Position numbers and translations under genes: made by a program. Source: Ensifer adhaerens (lineage in GTDB: Bacteria > Pseudomonadota > Alphaproteobacteria > Rhizobiales > Rhizobiaceae). Taken from it: a stretch of DNA of 64,000 bases. Of the stretch, positions 42,925 to 51,859 are shown in pieces; position 1 is the stretch's first letter; each line of letters begins with the position of its first letter. The stretch is from assembly GCF_002940685.1 (NCBI RefSeq), contig NZ_PNFP01000002.1:248001-312000 (forward strand). The letters run 5' to 3'. Below the pieces are notes generated by a model, which had not been told where the DNA came from, searched no databases, and was given only the letters and a program-made list of their open reading frames with translations.

Positions 42925-43563
42925 ATGTCCGAACACCATCACGATCACCACGATCACGACCATCACCACGACAACCATTTCACCGACATGGAAGCGCGGG
43001 TGAAGGCGCTGGAAACGGTGCTGACGGAGAAGGGGCTGATCGATCCGGCGGCGATCGATGCGATCGTCGAGACCTATGAGACGAAGATCGGGCCGCGCAA
43101 CGGCGCCCGCGTGGTCGCCAAGGCCTGGGTCGATCCGGACTTTGCCGAATGGCTGAAGCGCGATGCGACCGAGGCGATCGCCAGCCTCAGCTATACCGGC
43201 CGGCAGGGCGAGCATATGCGCGCCGTGTTCAACACGCCCGACACCCATAACCTCGTCGTCTGCACCCTCTGTTCCTGCTATCCCTGGTCGGTGCTCGGGT
43301 TGCCGCCGGTCTGGTACAAGGCGCCGCCCTACCGTTCGCGCGCCGTCATCGACCCGCGCGGGGTGCTTTCAGAGTTCGGGCTCGCGCTTCCCGAAACGAC
43401 CCGCATCCGCGTCTGGGATTCGACCGCGGAGCTGCGCTACCTGGTGATCCCCGAGCGCCCGGCCGGGACCGACGGTTTCAGCGAGGAGGAGCTTGCCGAA
43501 CTGGTGACGCGCGACTCCATGATCGGTACCGGGATTGCCCTTTCCGCGGAGGCGCTTCGATGA
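42925..43563 (+). CDS. nthA: nitrile hydratase alpha subunit, cobalt type
   Basis: 212 residues. It hydrates nitriles to amides with a low-spin metal bound by a cysteine claw: [10 protein letters not shown] with cysteines at 113, 116 and 118. The Thr after the first Cys marks the cobalt form (Ser in the iron form). The first 20 residues are a run of His and Asp ([18 protein letters not shown]), probably a metal-handling tag. GAGGAG precedes ATG. The stop overlaps the beta-subunit start as ATGA. Confidence 0.96.
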   Translation: MSEHHHDHHDHDHHHDNHFTDMEARVKALETVLTEKGLIDPAAIDAIVETYETKIGPRNGARVVAKAWVDPDFAEWLKRDATEAIASLSYTGRQGEHMRAVFNTPDTHNLVVCTLCSCYPWSVLGLPPVWYKAPPYRSRAVIDPRGVLSEFGLALPETTRIRVWDSTAELRYLVIPERPAGTDGFSEEELAELVTRDSMIGTGIALSAEALR

Positions 43564-44219
43564 ACGGTCCGCACGATCTCGGCGGTGCCCACGGCCTCGG
43601 CCCGGTGGCGCCGGAAAAGGACGAGCCTTATTTTCATGCCGATTGGGAAAAGCGGGCGCTCGGCGTCACGCTCTCCTGCGGCGCCTTCGGGGCCTGGACG
43701 ATCGACGAAAGCCGGCATGCCCGCGAAAACCTGCCGCCGGCGACCTACCTCTCGGCGAGCTATTACGAGATCTGGACGCGGGCGCTGGAAACGCTCCTCA
43801 AGCGCCACGGCTTCGTGACCCAGGCCGAGCTCGATGGCGGCCACATGCTGGAAAAGGGCGCTGCGCCCAAGCGGGTGCTGAAGGCCGAGATGGTGGCGGG
43901 CGTGCTTGCCAAGGGCGGCCCCTGCGACCGCCCGGTCGAAGCCGTACCGCGCTTTGCCGTCGGCGACCGGGTGAAGACGAAGAACTTCAATCCGGAGACC
44001 CACACGCGGTTGCCACGCTATGCCCGCGCCAAGCGCGGCCGGGTGGAAGCGGTGCAGGGCTCCTTTGTCTTTCCGGATGATAACGCCCATGGTCGCGGCG
44101 AAAATCCGCAATGGCTCTATACCGTCGTCTTCGACGGGCCCGAGATCTGGGGCGAGGGCGCCGACCCGACGCTATCAGTCTCGATCGATGCCTGGGAGAG
44201 CTATCTTGAGCACGTGTAA
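43560..44219 (+). CDS. nthB: nitrile hydratase beta subunit
   Basis: 219 residues. The start [16 protein letters not shown] is the beta-subunit signature; helical N-terminal part ([28 protein letters not shown]) and the C-terminal SH3-like barrel ([43 protein letters not shown]) follow. The beta arginine that hydrogen-bonds to the modified claw cysteines lies in the N-terminal half. It forms the alpha-beta heterodimer and is translationally coupled to alpha. Confidence 0.95.
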   Translation: MNGPHDLGGAHGLGPVAPEKDEPYFHADWEKRALGVTLSCGAFGAWTIDESRHARENLPPATYLSASYYEIWTRALETLLKRHGFVTQAELDGGHMLEKGAAPKRVLKAEMVAGVLAKGGPCDRPVEAVPRFAVGDRVKTKNFNPETHTRLPRYARAKRGRVEAVQGSFVFPDDNAHGRGENPQWLYTVVFDGPEIWGEGADPTLSVSIDAWESYLEHV

Positions 44220-44577
44220 GGTGACGTCACCGCTGATTGCCTCGGCCGAACTGCCGAAATCGCCGGAGGGCGACCCGGTCTTTGCCGAACCCTGGCAGGC
44301 AAACGCCTTTGCCATGACGGTGCGGCTGCACGAAAGGGGCGTGTTCTCCTGGCCCGAATGGGCCGAGGCGCTTTCGGCCGAACTCTACAAGCCCGGCCGC
44401 AAGGCGGACGCCAGCGACTATTACGATTGCTGGGTGGCCGCACTTTCGCGCCTCGTCACCGAGCTTTCGTTGGCCTCCGGCCGCGAACTGGAAGACCTGA
44501 CGCTCAGCTGGCAGCGCGCGGCGCAGGCAACGCCGCATGGGCAACCGATCGTGATCGAGAACGATCCGCTGCGGTGA
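44206..44577 (+). CDS. nitrile hydratase accessory (cobalt-insertion) protein
   Basis: 123 residues from TTG 44206, overlapping the nthB stop by 14 bases, with GGGAGAG upstream; a GTG at 44221 is the alternative. The sequence (FAEPWQANAFAMTVRLHERGVFSWPEWAEALSAELY, ASDYYDCWVAALSRLVTE) is that of the P14K-like small activators of cobalt nitrile hydratase, which resemble the beta-subunit N-terminus and deliver the cobalt-loaded alpha subunit by subunit swapping. The gene order alpha, beta, activator is the standard cobalt operon. Confidence 0.88.
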   Translation: MSTCKVTSPLIASAELPKSPEGDPVFAEPWQANAFAMTVRLHERGVFSWPEWAEALSAELYKPGRKADASDYYDCWVAALSRLVTELSLASGRELEDLTLSWQRAAQATPHGQPIVIENDPLR

Positions 44578-44627
44578 GGCAGCCTGCCGGTTCCTCATAC
44601 GGCAAGTCGGCGCGCTGCCATGCAATT

Positions 44628-46097
44628 CTATTGCGCAGGCTGCGCGGCGCTCTTCGCCCGGCGGGCTTCGAGATCGGTGAAGAGCGCGTAGGCGACATAG
44701 TATTTGTAGATGTTGCCGACATACTGCACCGTCTCGCGGCCGATTATCCTTGCCGCTCCGTTCTCCGCATTGCCGAACCAGATGTTGGGATCGAGCCCCA
44801 TCTCTCGGGTGGCCCGGCGGATCTTGCGCAGGTTTCCGGGGCCGGCATTGTAGGCGGCGAAAGCAAGCAAGGTCCGGTTGACGGGATCGAGGCCCGGCTC
44901 ATCGATATAGGTTGAAATCAGATAGCGCATGTATTTGGCGCCGGCCTCGATGTTGCGGTTGGCGTCCTTGTCCACATCGCTGATGGCGATCGATCTGTCG
45001 GCCGCCGTCGTCGGGAGCAATTGCATGATGCCGACGGCGCCGCGCGGGCTGCGCTTGCTCTGGTCGAGTTGCGATTCCTGGTAACCCTGCGCGGCAAGCA
45101 GCAGCATGTCGAAGTCGTAGGTGGTGGCGTGCGTCTCGAAGAAGGCAAGCAGCGTGCGATATTTTTCAAGCTCGGAGCGCTCATAGGCGGAGCGCACCAC
45201 CTTTTCGTTCTGGTAGTAGCGCTTCTTCAAAATGTTGCCGAAGGTGGTTCCGACCTTGTGTGTCTTGACGAAGGCATTCAGGGTCGCCGCGAGCCTCGGG
45301 CTGTCCTTGCGAATTGCCCAGGCGATCTCGCCTTCCTCGGCAACCGCGATATCCTCATGCAGGACGACGTGATCGAACACGGTCGCCCATATGCGCGCCT
45401 TGTGATCGTCGACGACGCACCAGGGAAGCAGGCCGGCATTGACCATCTCCATCAGGTCCTCGTCTTCGAGATTTTCGTCGATTGGCCGGATATCGATCAC
45501 GGCCTTGCCGGATGCCTTGAGGCGGGCATTCAGCACGCCGAGATGTTCGAAGTAGCTGCTGCTCTGCCGCACAAACACTGTCTTGCCGCCGAGGTCGTCG
45601 AGGGTTGCGATCGCCTGGGCCGACGGACCCGTCACCAGTACTTCCTTGACCTCTGTTGCGAGCGGATCGGTAAAGTCGACGACCTCCTTGCGCGAGGGCG
45701 TGATCGTCAGGTTGGCGGCGACGATGTCGCCGCGACCCTCGACAAGGGCCGCGAGCAACCGATCCCGGCTCGTGGGTACATAGACGATCCTGATCTTGTC
45801 GATCTCCTTTTTCTGCCCCTTGTTGAGTTCGTCTGCAAGCGCATTGCCGGTCTCGACGGCCGTGCCCAGCTGCTCGCCACGGTCGATGAAGTAGATCGTC
45901 TTGCTGAAGGGCACGAGAATGCGGATCAGGCGACGTTGCTGCATGCCGTCGAAATCGCCCGTCCAGGCCCGATAGCCGGGCGCCTGCTCCTGAGCGTGGG
46001 GGTTGCCGGGCGTGAGGCCCGCAAGGCCTATTGCGAAAAGGATCATGAAGGCGCGCGCCAATCCCGCCCGCGCGACGACAGCGAGAAGCGTAAACAT
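44628..46097 (-). CDS. MltF-like membrane-bound lytic murein transglycosylase
   Basis: 489 residues. One N-terminal hydrophobic segment (ARAFMILFAIGLAGLTP, 15-35) targets the envelope. An extracellular-solute-binding-3-like domain (LIRILVPFSKTIYFIDRGEQLGTAVETGNALADEL, VVDFTDPLATEVKEVLV) precedes a C-terminal SLT lysozyme-like domain with LLLAAQGYQESQLDQSKRSPRGAVGIMQLLP, where the glutamate of QES is catalytic. It cleaves peptidoglycan glycosidic bonds. ATG 46097 is chosen; ATG 46046 is possible. A standalone gene. Confidence 0.88.
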   Translation of the reverse strand: MFTLLAVVARAGLARAFMILFAIGLAGLTPGNPHAQEQAPGYRAWTGDFDGMQQRRLIRILVPFSKTIYFIDRGEQLGTAVETGNALADELNKGQKKEIDKIRIVYVPTSRDRLLAALVEGRGDIVAANLTITPSRKEVVDFTDPLATEVKEVLVTGPSAQAIATLDDLGGKTVFVRQSSSYFEHLGVLNARLKASGKAVIDIRPIDENLEDEDLMEMVNAGLLPWCVVDDHKARIWATVFDHVVLHEDIAVAEEGEIAWAIRKDSPRLAATLNAFVKTHKVGTTFGNILKKRYYQNEKVVRSAYERSELEKYRTLLAFFETHATTYDFDMLLLAAQGYQESQLDQSKRSPRGAVGIMQLLPTTAADRSIAISDVDKDANRNIEAGAKYMRYLISTYIDEPGLDPVNRTLLAFAAYNAGPGNLRKIRRATREMGLDPNIWFGNAENGAARIIGRETVQYVGNIYKYYVAYALFTDLEARRAKSAAQPAQ

Positions 46098-46278
46098 TGC
46101 CCAGCCCCAACAAGTTGGTCTCCAGCGGCCACAGGACCCAGCTTGCCACGGGCTGGACCAGCCCGTGGACTGGATCGGTAGAGGATACGCCCCCTGCAAC
46201 CGTTCGCAAGCAGTTTGGAATATATGTCTTCAGGTGCTGCTGTTTCGACGAGCACCGTCAAATGCTGCAACCCGTCGC

Positions 46279-47190
46279 TTAGACGTTCTCGACATCTCCC
46301 GCTGCGTAATAGCCTGGCTGGTCCAGATCGCTCAGCAGGCCCGGACCAGATGGGCGCCAGCCGAGCAAGGCGCGGGTACGGGCGCTGGAGGCGGCCATGT
46401 TTCCGCCGGCCATGTTTGCAAACCAGCCGAAATGCGCGCGCGGGCGGGCTTCGACCGGCAGGCGGAGATTTCGACCGATGATCTCGGCGATCTGCCTGAA
46501 GGGCACCTTTTCGTCCGCCACGGCGTGGTAGACGCTCTCGGACGTGCCGCTTTCGAGCGCAAGCCGATAGACCCGCGCGGCATCATCACGGTAGACGCCG
46601 GACCAGGAATTGCCGCCGTCTTCGAGATAAGCCGAAACGCCGGTCTGGCGCGCTAGGCGCACGAGGATGGGGATGAAGCCGTGATCACCCAGGCCGTGAA
46701 CCGAAGGCGCGAGCCGGACCGTTGCCGCACGCACGCCGCGTTCGGCCAGGGTGCGGGCGGCGCTTTCCGATTTGCGTGGTACGACGGCGCTCGGCCGGTC
46801 GGCCTCGGTTGCACCGAGCGGCAGCCCGGCGAGACCGGAGGTTACCAAAAGGGGCCGATCCGATCCGGCGAGAACCTCGCCCAGAAGCGCGATGACGCGC
46901 TGATCCTCGGCCGCACTTTCCATGAAGCTGGAAAAATCCTGGTCGAGGGGGCCATGGACGAAGTCGTGCCGGAAGGCCGTGTGGATGACGGCATCGGCTT
47001 GCCCTGCGGCCCGTTGCAGGATTGCCGCGTCGCCAAGACCGCCTTCGACGGCGCGAGCTCCGGTCGCGGCCAGGGCGGCGGCCTTTTCCTTCGAGCGTGC
47101 AAGGCCGGAAACCCTGTGTCCCGCCTCGATCAGGTCCTTGACCACGGCCGATCCGACCCAGCCGGTCGCGCCCGTTACGAATATGTGCAT
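46279..47190 (-). CDS. extended/atypical SDR (NAD-dependent epimerase family)
   Basis: 303 residues. N-terminal GATGWVGSAVVKDLIEAGH (7-25) binds NAD(P); later DAVIHTAFRHDF, and a Ser-rich active site SGLAGL with VVPRKSESAARTLAERG in the usual YxxxK position, where the Tyr is absent. The C-terminal part is SDR-like (YHAVADEKVPFRQIAEIIGR). Similar proteins are annotated as epimerase/reductase; the missing Tyr leaves activity uncertain. It lies 69 bases downstream of the O-methyltransferase gene, same strand, and may share its control by the TetR gene. Confidence 0.85.
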   Translation of the reverse strand: MHIFVTGATGWVGSAVVKDLIEAGHRVSGLARSKEKAAALAATGARAVEGGLGDAAILQRAAGQADAVIHTAFRHDFVHGPLDQDFSSFMESAAEDQRVIALLGEVLAGSDRPLLVTSGLAGLPLGATEADRPSAVVPRKSESAARTLAERGVRAATVRLAPSVHGLGDHGFIPILVRLARQTGVSAYLEDGGNSWSGVYRDDAARVYRLALESGTSESVYHAVADEKVPFRQIAEIIGRNLRLPVEARPRAHFGWFANMAGGNMAASSARTRALLGWRPSGPGLLSDLDQPGYYAAGDVENV

Positions 47191-47259
47191 TGATGTTCTC
47201 CTTGATGTGGCCGCCATCAGCGGGTCACGCGTCGTCGGTCCATGAAACGATGGTGCCGA

Positions 47260-47913
47260 TCAGGCGAGGCGCATCGTCACTTCGATGTCGTCGGCAAACG
47301 GGGTCGACAGGAAGGTGCCGGGGCCCGAGCGGATGTAGTCGAGATATTCGGGGCAATTGTCGGCGTCGTCGGCGATGATCAGGGCGCCTGGACGCAGTCG
47401 GGGTTCGATCAGCTTGAAGACGTCGAGGTAGATCGGTTTCGCTCCGTCGAGCAGCACCAGGTCGATGGCATCAGGAAGATCGGCGAAGGTCTTAAGCGCG
47501 TCGCCTTGGCGGATCTCGACGAGATCTCCGAGGCCGGCCGCGGCGAGGTTCTGTCCTGCCCGTGCCACTTTGGAGGGTTCGAATTCGCTGGTGATCAGCT
47601 GGCCGCCGCCATTGTCGCGTAGCGCCGCTGCGAGAAAGAGCGTCGAAATGCCAAAGGACGTCCCGAACTCGACGATCCTGCGGGCGCGGCTCGTGCGGGC
47701 GAGCATATAGAGGAGGTTTCCGGTCTGGCGTGAGACCGGAAGCCACAGGTCCCGCAGCAGGCCGTAGAGCTGCAGATAGTCGGTCTTGCTGTGAAGCAGC
47801 CGTTCGCGCTCGCTGGCAGGCATTTCGCCGATTGCGGGTCCGGTCGCGGCATCGGCCTCGTCGAACAGGCGATCGAGAAGGCCCTTGAGCGGCTGGCTGG
47901 TAAGCGTGGTCAT
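47260..47913 (-). CDS. class I SAM-dependent O-methyltransferase
   Basis: 217 residues from MTTLTSQPLKGLLDRLFDEA. Motif I is RIVEFGTSFGISTLFLAAAL, with the Asp/Glu strand LITSEFEPSKVARAGQNL and the metal-binding type VLLDGAKPIYLDVFKLIEPRLRPGALIIADDADN, so it belongs to the catechol/caffeoyl-CoA-like O-methyltransferases. The ending (PGTFLSTPFADDIEVTMR) fits. Divergent from a TetR gene across a 91-base gap with a perfect palindrome. Confidence 0.88.
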   Translation of the reverse strand: MTTLTSQPLKGLLDRLFDEADAATGPAIGEMPASERERLLHSKTDYLQLYGLLRDLWLPVSRQTGNLLYMLARTSRARRIVEFGTSFGISTLFLAAALRDNGGGQLITSEFEPSKVARAGQNLAAAGLGDLVEIRQGDALKTFADLPDAIDLVLLDGAKPIYLDVFKLIEPRLRPGALIIADDADNCPEYLDYIRSGPGTFLSTPFADDIEVTMRLA

Positions 47914-47959
47914 CGGATGTTCCTTCGTTTTCGATGGGCTTGCGTTCACGGAGGAAAAT

Positions 47960-47972
47960 ACGAATAATTCGT
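47960..47972. promoter_or_regulatory. TetR operator candidate ACGAATAATTCGT
   Basis: Perfect arms ACGAAT/ATTCGT around one central A, 33 bases before the TetR start (48005) and 47 before the divergent O-methyltransferase start (47913). It is well placed to control both. Confidence 0.65.
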
Positions 47973-48004
47973 CGCATTCGCTAATCGCATTGCAGGCGGC
48001 CCCG

Positions 48005-48640
48005 ATGCCAAGCAGACCAAGTGCCGGTATTTCTTCAAGAAAAGCGCCCAGGCAAGCACGCTCGAACGAGCTGGTGAAGGCCATTCTCCAGGCGGCTGTT
48101 CAGGTTTTGGAGGAGGAAGGCGCGCAGCGATTTACCACGGCCCGCGTCGCGGAGCGGGCGGGCGTCAGCGTCGGCTCGCTGTATCAGTATTTTCCCAACA
48201 AGGGCGCGATCCTCTTTCGCCTGCAAAGCGACGAGTGGCGGCAGACGTCAGGCCTGGTTGCGACGATCCTCAGCGACGGGTCGCGGTCGCCGCTCGACCG
48301 GCTGCGATCCCTGGTTCACGCCTTCCTGCGCTCGGAATGCGAGGAAGCGGCCGTTCGAGGCGCGCTCGGCGACGCGGCGCCGCTCTATCGCGATGCGCCC
48401 GAAGCGCGGGAAGCGAAGGAGGCCAATGATCCGCTCATAGATCGGTTCATGACCGAGCTGCTTCCGGATGTGCCCGCCGATACGCGGGACCTTGCCGGTG
48501 ACCTGATCATGACGACGATGGCGACGGTCGGGAAGGATTTTTCGGGAACGGCACGCAGCGAAGGCGAGATCGAAGCCTATGCGGAGGCCATGGCGGACAT
48601 GTTTTGCGCGTATCTGTCGAGATATGGCACCGGCAGGTGA
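48005..48640 (+). CDS. TetR-family transcriptional regulator
   Basis: 211 residues. DNA-binding domain RSNELVKAILQAAVQVLEEEGAQRFTTARVAERAGVSVGSLYQYFPNKGAILFRL (about 18-72), then the effector/dimer domain. ATG 48005 gives a normal TetR start; the upstream frame enters the promoter region. Divergent to the O-methyltransferase with a palindromic operator between, so it probably represses that gene and possibly the SDR behind it. Confidence 0.92.
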   Translation: MPSRPSAGISSRKAPRQARSNELVKAILQAAVQVLEEEGAQRFTTARVAERAGVSVGSLYQYFPNKGAILFRLQSDEWRQTSGLVATILSDGSRSPLDRLRSLVHAFLRSECEEAAVRGALGDAAPLYRDAPEAREAKEANDPLIDRFMTELLPDVPADTRDLAGDLIMTTMATVGKDFSGTARSEGEIEAYAEAMADMFCAYLSRYGTGR

Positions 48641-48759
48641 GGCGTCCCGTCAGCCGTGAGCGTGTCGCGGATCCGGGTCGGGCGTCTCGGATCACGTAAG
48701 GTGAGGTGACAGTGCGGAGCCGACCATAACCCTCTGAAGTACATTGGTGGGAACGCGGA

Positions 48760-49596
48760 TCAGCTCTTCGTTGCCTCGCTCTTTTCGAACTGCCGGTAGC
48801 ACTCGTCGGCCACCTGCTGCAGCAGTTCACGCGGCACCTCGCCGGTGACAGCGTAGCCGATGGGGCCGTCGATCCAGTAGAAGGTTTCGACGCCGTTGGC
48901 GCTGTCGATGCGGAAGCTGGTTTCGCGGTTGTCATCGTTGCGGCCGAGAAGCACGGTCAGCCGTTGCCCGGTGCCATCCTCGTACATGAACATCGCGCCG
49001 GCCCTGCCGTTGACCGGCAGCAGCCTGCCGCCGACGAGCGAGAAGCCGAGCGAGGAGAGATCGGGGATCGACAACGGATGGTCGAGGCGTTTGCCGAGCC
49101 AGGTGGCAAGATGGCTCTGCTCGTCGGCCCCGACTTCGACCGCATGGCGCACCTCGCTGGCATAGACCAGGAACGCCGATTGCGCCTGGCGCGGCAGGCT
49201 GTCGGCAACGGCGATCGGCCGGATCTCAGTATCGGCGGTCAGCAGGGCGGGCGCGTAGAGACCCGTAAGCGTGCCGGCGGCAAAAAGCGCAAGGCCGGCG
49301 GCGATGGCGCGCATGCGGCGGCCGAGGTGGGGCGCGACCCTGTCAGGCGCCGGCTGCGCGTTGTCCCCCTGCGCGGCGCGCGAAAGCAGCGCCCGGTCGC
49401 GCACATCGCTGCGGGCGTAGCCTGCAAAGTGCGCCCGAAGCTCGACCGCCTGCGCCTGCCATTGCCTGACCTCCTCGGCGCGCGCCGGGTTCCTTTCGAG
49501 CCATTTTTCGATCCGCGCCCGTTGCTCGGGGCTCAGGACGCCGTCGACATAGGCGTTGAGGTCGTCGTCGGAGACGGTGTTGAAGTCGTCCGTCAT
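48760..49596 (-). CDS. anti-sigma factor (membrane-anchored)
   Basis: 278 residues. The N-terminal domain (DDFNTVSDDDLNAYVDGVLSPEQRARIEKWLERNP, 3-40) is the anti-sigma domain without the zinc-binding HxxxCxxC. A membrane helix (MRAIAAGLALFAAGTLTGLYAPALL, ~92-116) leads to a periplasmic sensor-like domain. ATG overlaps the sigma stop (ATGA). It should hold the adjacent ECF sigma factor at the membrane. The last gene of the operon. Confidence 0.88.
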   Translation of the reverse strand: MTDDFNTVSDDDLNAYVDGVLSPEQRARIEKWLERNPARAEEVRQWQAQAVELRAHFAGYARSDVRDRALLSRAAQGDNAQPAPDRVAPHLGRRMRAIAAGLALFAAGTLTGLYAPALLTADTEIRPIAVADSLPRQAQSAFLVYASEVRHAVEVGADEQSHLATWLGKRLDHPLSIPDLSSLGFSLVGGRLLPVNGRAGAMFMYEDGTGQRLTVLLGRNDDNRETSFRIDSANGVETFYWIDGPIGYAVTGEVPRELLQQVADECYRQFEKSEATKS

Positions 49597-50144
49597 TTCG
49601 GTCTCCGCATGCTGATCACATTGTCGTCCTTCATGGCTTCTGCGAGCTGGCGCCGCGCGCGCGACAGGCGCGACATCACGGTGCCGATCGGAATGGCCAT
49701 CATCTCGGCCACGTCCTGGTAGCGGTATCCTTCGATCACCACGAGCATCAGCACCGAGCGGTTTTCCGGGGAAAGGCCGTTCAGCGCCCGTTCCAGCCGC
49801 GAACGCTCCAGGGGATCGCTCTCGCGATCTTCCGCCTGCAGGCCCAGATCCTCGTCCAGCGCCACCTGCGGATGCATCGCGACATAGCGGTGCCGGTTGC
49901 GGCCAAGATTGGTCATGATGGTGAAGGCCCAGGCGCGCAGGTTGACGCCGCGCCACTGCGCGCGGCGCGAAAGCACCTTCTCGACGCAATCCTGCAACAG
50001 GTCCTCGCCATCCGGGTCCGAGCGCACGAGGCTGCGGGCATAGCGCCGCAGCGCCGGCACCAGCGCCAGCACATCCTCCTCGAAGCGATCGGATGCGGGG
50101 TGTTCCCCCGCATCCTCGTCGTCGCCATTACGGCTTTGCGACAT
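49593..50144 (-). CDS. RNA polymerase ECF sigma factor
   Basis: 183 residues. Region 2 (FEEDVLALVPALRRYARSLVRSDPDGEDLLQDCVEKVLSRRAQW, 21-64; -10 recognition) and region 4 (LERALNGLSPENRSVLMLVVIEGYRYQDVAEMMAIPIGTVMSRLSRARRQL, 115-168; -35 recognition). It is co-transcribed with the upstream secreted-protein gene, whose end it overlaps by 17 bases, and with the anti-sigma gene. A candidate ECF promoter sits in front of the operon, suggesting autoregulation. Confidence 0.94.
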   Translation of the reverse strand: MSQSRNGDDEDAGEHPASDRFEEDVLALVPALRRYARSLVRSDPDGEDLLQDCVEKVLSRRAQWRGVNLRAWAFTIMTNLGRNRHRYVAMHPQVALDEDLGLQAEDRESDPLERSRLERALNGLSPENRSVLMLVVIEGYRYQDVAEMMAIPIGTVMSRLSRARRQLAEAMKDDNVISMRRPK

Positions 50145-50502
50145 CCCATTCGCCCTTTACGCCGTCACCGGTAATGTCACCCATCTTCTTGTCCTTGACG
50201 AAGAAATAGAGCGGCATGCCGTCCTTGGCCCATTGCTTCTTGCCGTCCTTGCGCTCGACGAGCGTATAGGCACCGTCGGCCTTGGCGCTGGCTTCCGCGA
50301 GGAAAGGTGGCCAGTTCTTGGCGCAATTGTCGTAGCATGAGGACATGCCGCCATGATCGTCCTTGTAGGTGTAGAGCGTCATGCCGTTTTCGCCGGCCAG
50401 TACCTTGCCCTTGGCCGACTCGACTTCCTTGACCGGCGGCGCGGCGAAGGCCGTGGCGCTGGCTGCAAGCAGCATGGCGATCGTCAGTCCAAACGTTCTC
50501 AT
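50128..50502 (-). CDS. secreted COG4315 family small protein
   Basis: 124 residues with a signal peptide (MRTFGLTIAMLLAASATAFA, cleavage after AFA). The mature part has the lipoprotein_15/COG4315 repeat: KVLAGENGMTLYTYKDDHGGMSSCYDNCAKNWPPFLA and DGKKQWAKDGMPLYFFVKDKKMGDITGDGVKGEWDVAKP, each with the GMxLYxF/Y core. There is no lipobox. The function is unknown; such proteins are commonly paired with ECF sigma/anti-sigma genes, as here. First gene of the operon. Confidence 0.9.
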   Translation of the reverse strand: MRTFGLTIAMLLAASATAFAAPPVKEVESAKGKVLAGENGMTLYTYKDDHGGMSSCYDNCAKNWPPFLAEASAKADGAYTLVERKDGKKQWAKDGMPLYFFVKDKKMGDITGDGVKGEWDVAKP

Positions 50503-50600
50503 GGCAATTGTCCTTCCTCAAGATGGTTTACCTGTCCGGAAGCGGGCGGAAAGCCTCCACGTCCCGATTCCGCAAGAGCCGCGTGATGCAGATCCAACCG

Positions 50601-50629
50601 TAAGACACGGCAGGGACAGGATTTATTCC
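50601..50629 (-). promoter_or_regulatory. candidate ECF-type promoter of the COG4315-sigma-anti-sigma operon
   Basis: On the minus strand GGAATA (50629-50624) and GTCTTA (50606-50601) are separated by 17 bases, similar to known ECF promoters (GGAAT-type -35, GTC/CGTC-type -10). It is ~100 bases before the COG4315 start. No sigma-70 hexamers of similar quality are seen. Confidence 0.55.
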
Positions 50630-50764
50630 CGGAAAACTGGTGCGCGTGCTGCGCATGTCGTCCTGTTTCGTGGCGCATCGCCAGCCGCCGAGAACGCCTC
50701 AAGGCGGCGCATGCCGTCGAAGCCTTTCTCGATCCGGCCAGAACGGCCGGGTCTCCTGAGGATA

Positions 50765-51859
50765 TTAGGCCCGGTCGGCGACGAAGCGGGCGAGCGTCGG
50801 GCCGATCATGGTGATGATCAGGAGGCGGGCGGTTTGCAGCGCCATGACGAAGGAGAGGTCGACATTGCTCGAGGCGGCAATCACCGCGATCGAATCGAGA
50901 CCGCCGGGGCTGGTGGCGAGATAGGCGGTCAGCGGGTCGATGCCGACCATCTCGATCAGGAGCAGGGCGAGCAACCCGGAGAACGAGATCAGCACGACGA
51001 TCGAGACGATCGTCGGCACCAGGGCGCGGCGTGCATGGATCAGGATCTGGCGGGTGAAGCCGAGGCCGATGTTCCAGCCGAGAGCCGCAAAACAGATCGC
51101 CAGCAGCCATTGCGGCAGAACGGTGGTCATGACGCCCGAGACATTGAGCACGGCGCCAAGGAGGAACGGCAACAGGAAGGCGCCGGCCGGCACGCGCAGG
51201 AAGCGGCCGGCGAGCGCTGCGCCAAGCCCGACGGCGATCGTCTCGAGGAAGAGCAGGCCATCGATCGGCGCAAACCAGTGGGTCGTCTGCTCGGCCTCAG
51301 TGCCGGTGACCCACATATGCGCAACCACGGTTGCGGTGCTGGCGACGAAGATCACCCGCAGATACTGCATGAAGGCGACGAGACGCGCATCGGCGCCATA
51401 GGCGTCGGCCATCAACAGCATGGTCGAGGCGGCGCCCGCCGACGAGCCCCAGATGGCCGTCGTTCCCGGCAGGATGCGCATGCGGGTGATGACCCAGCCG
51501 CAGAGCGTGCTGACGGCGATGACCGAGAGGATCACGGCGAGAAACAAGGGCCAGTTGCCGGAGAAGGTGACGAGCATTCCGGGCGTCATGGCGCCGGCGA
51601 TCATCATCGCCAGGATGAACTGGACGCAGAAGAACAGCTGGCGCGGCAGGCGGATCGTGCCGCCGTTCATGCCGACGAGCACTGCGGCAAGCATCGGGCC
51701 CATGAGCAGCCCGGCGGGAAGGCCGATGAATTCGAAGATGGAGGCAAGGACGATGGAAACCGCCAAAAGCAGGCTCCATTGCAGCCAGGGCGCGAGCCGT
51801 CCGATGCCGACCTTGTCCGGAGTGGGCGGCGCTGCGGGCTTGTCGGTTGTCACGGGCAC
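50765..51859 (-). CDS. AbrB family transporter-like membrane protein
   Basis: 364 residues, about ten membrane helices. The two-fold duplication typical of the AbrB/ammonia-monooxygenase-like family is visible: GLPAGLLMGPMLAAVLVGMNGG with LPRQLFFCVQFILAMMIAGAM in the first half, LRVPAGAFLLPFLLGAVLNVSG with LPQWLLAICFAALGWNIGLGF in the second, and ATSPGGLDSIAVIAASS, matching the GxxAGAASTM segment of the first. It is probably an exporter or regulator; the substrate is unknown. The start is GTG. Confidence 0.88.
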   Translation of the reverse strand: MPVTTDKPAAPPTPDKVGIGRLAPWLQWSLLLAVSIVLASIFEFIGLPAGLLMGPMLAAVLVGMNGGTIRLPRQLFFCVQFILAMMIAGAMTPGMLVTFSGNWPLFLAVILSVIAVSTLCGWVITRMRILPGTTAIWGSSAGAASTMLLMADAYGADARLVAFMQYLRVIFVASTATVVAHMWVTGTEAEQTTHWFAPIDGLLFLETIAVGLGAALAGRFLRVPAGAFLLPFLLGAVLNVSGVMTTVLPQWLLAICFAALGWNIGLGFTRQILIHARRALVPTIVSIVVLISFSGLLALLLIEMVGIDPLTAYLATSPGGLDSIAVIAASSNVDLSFVMALQTARLLIITMIGPTLARFVADRA

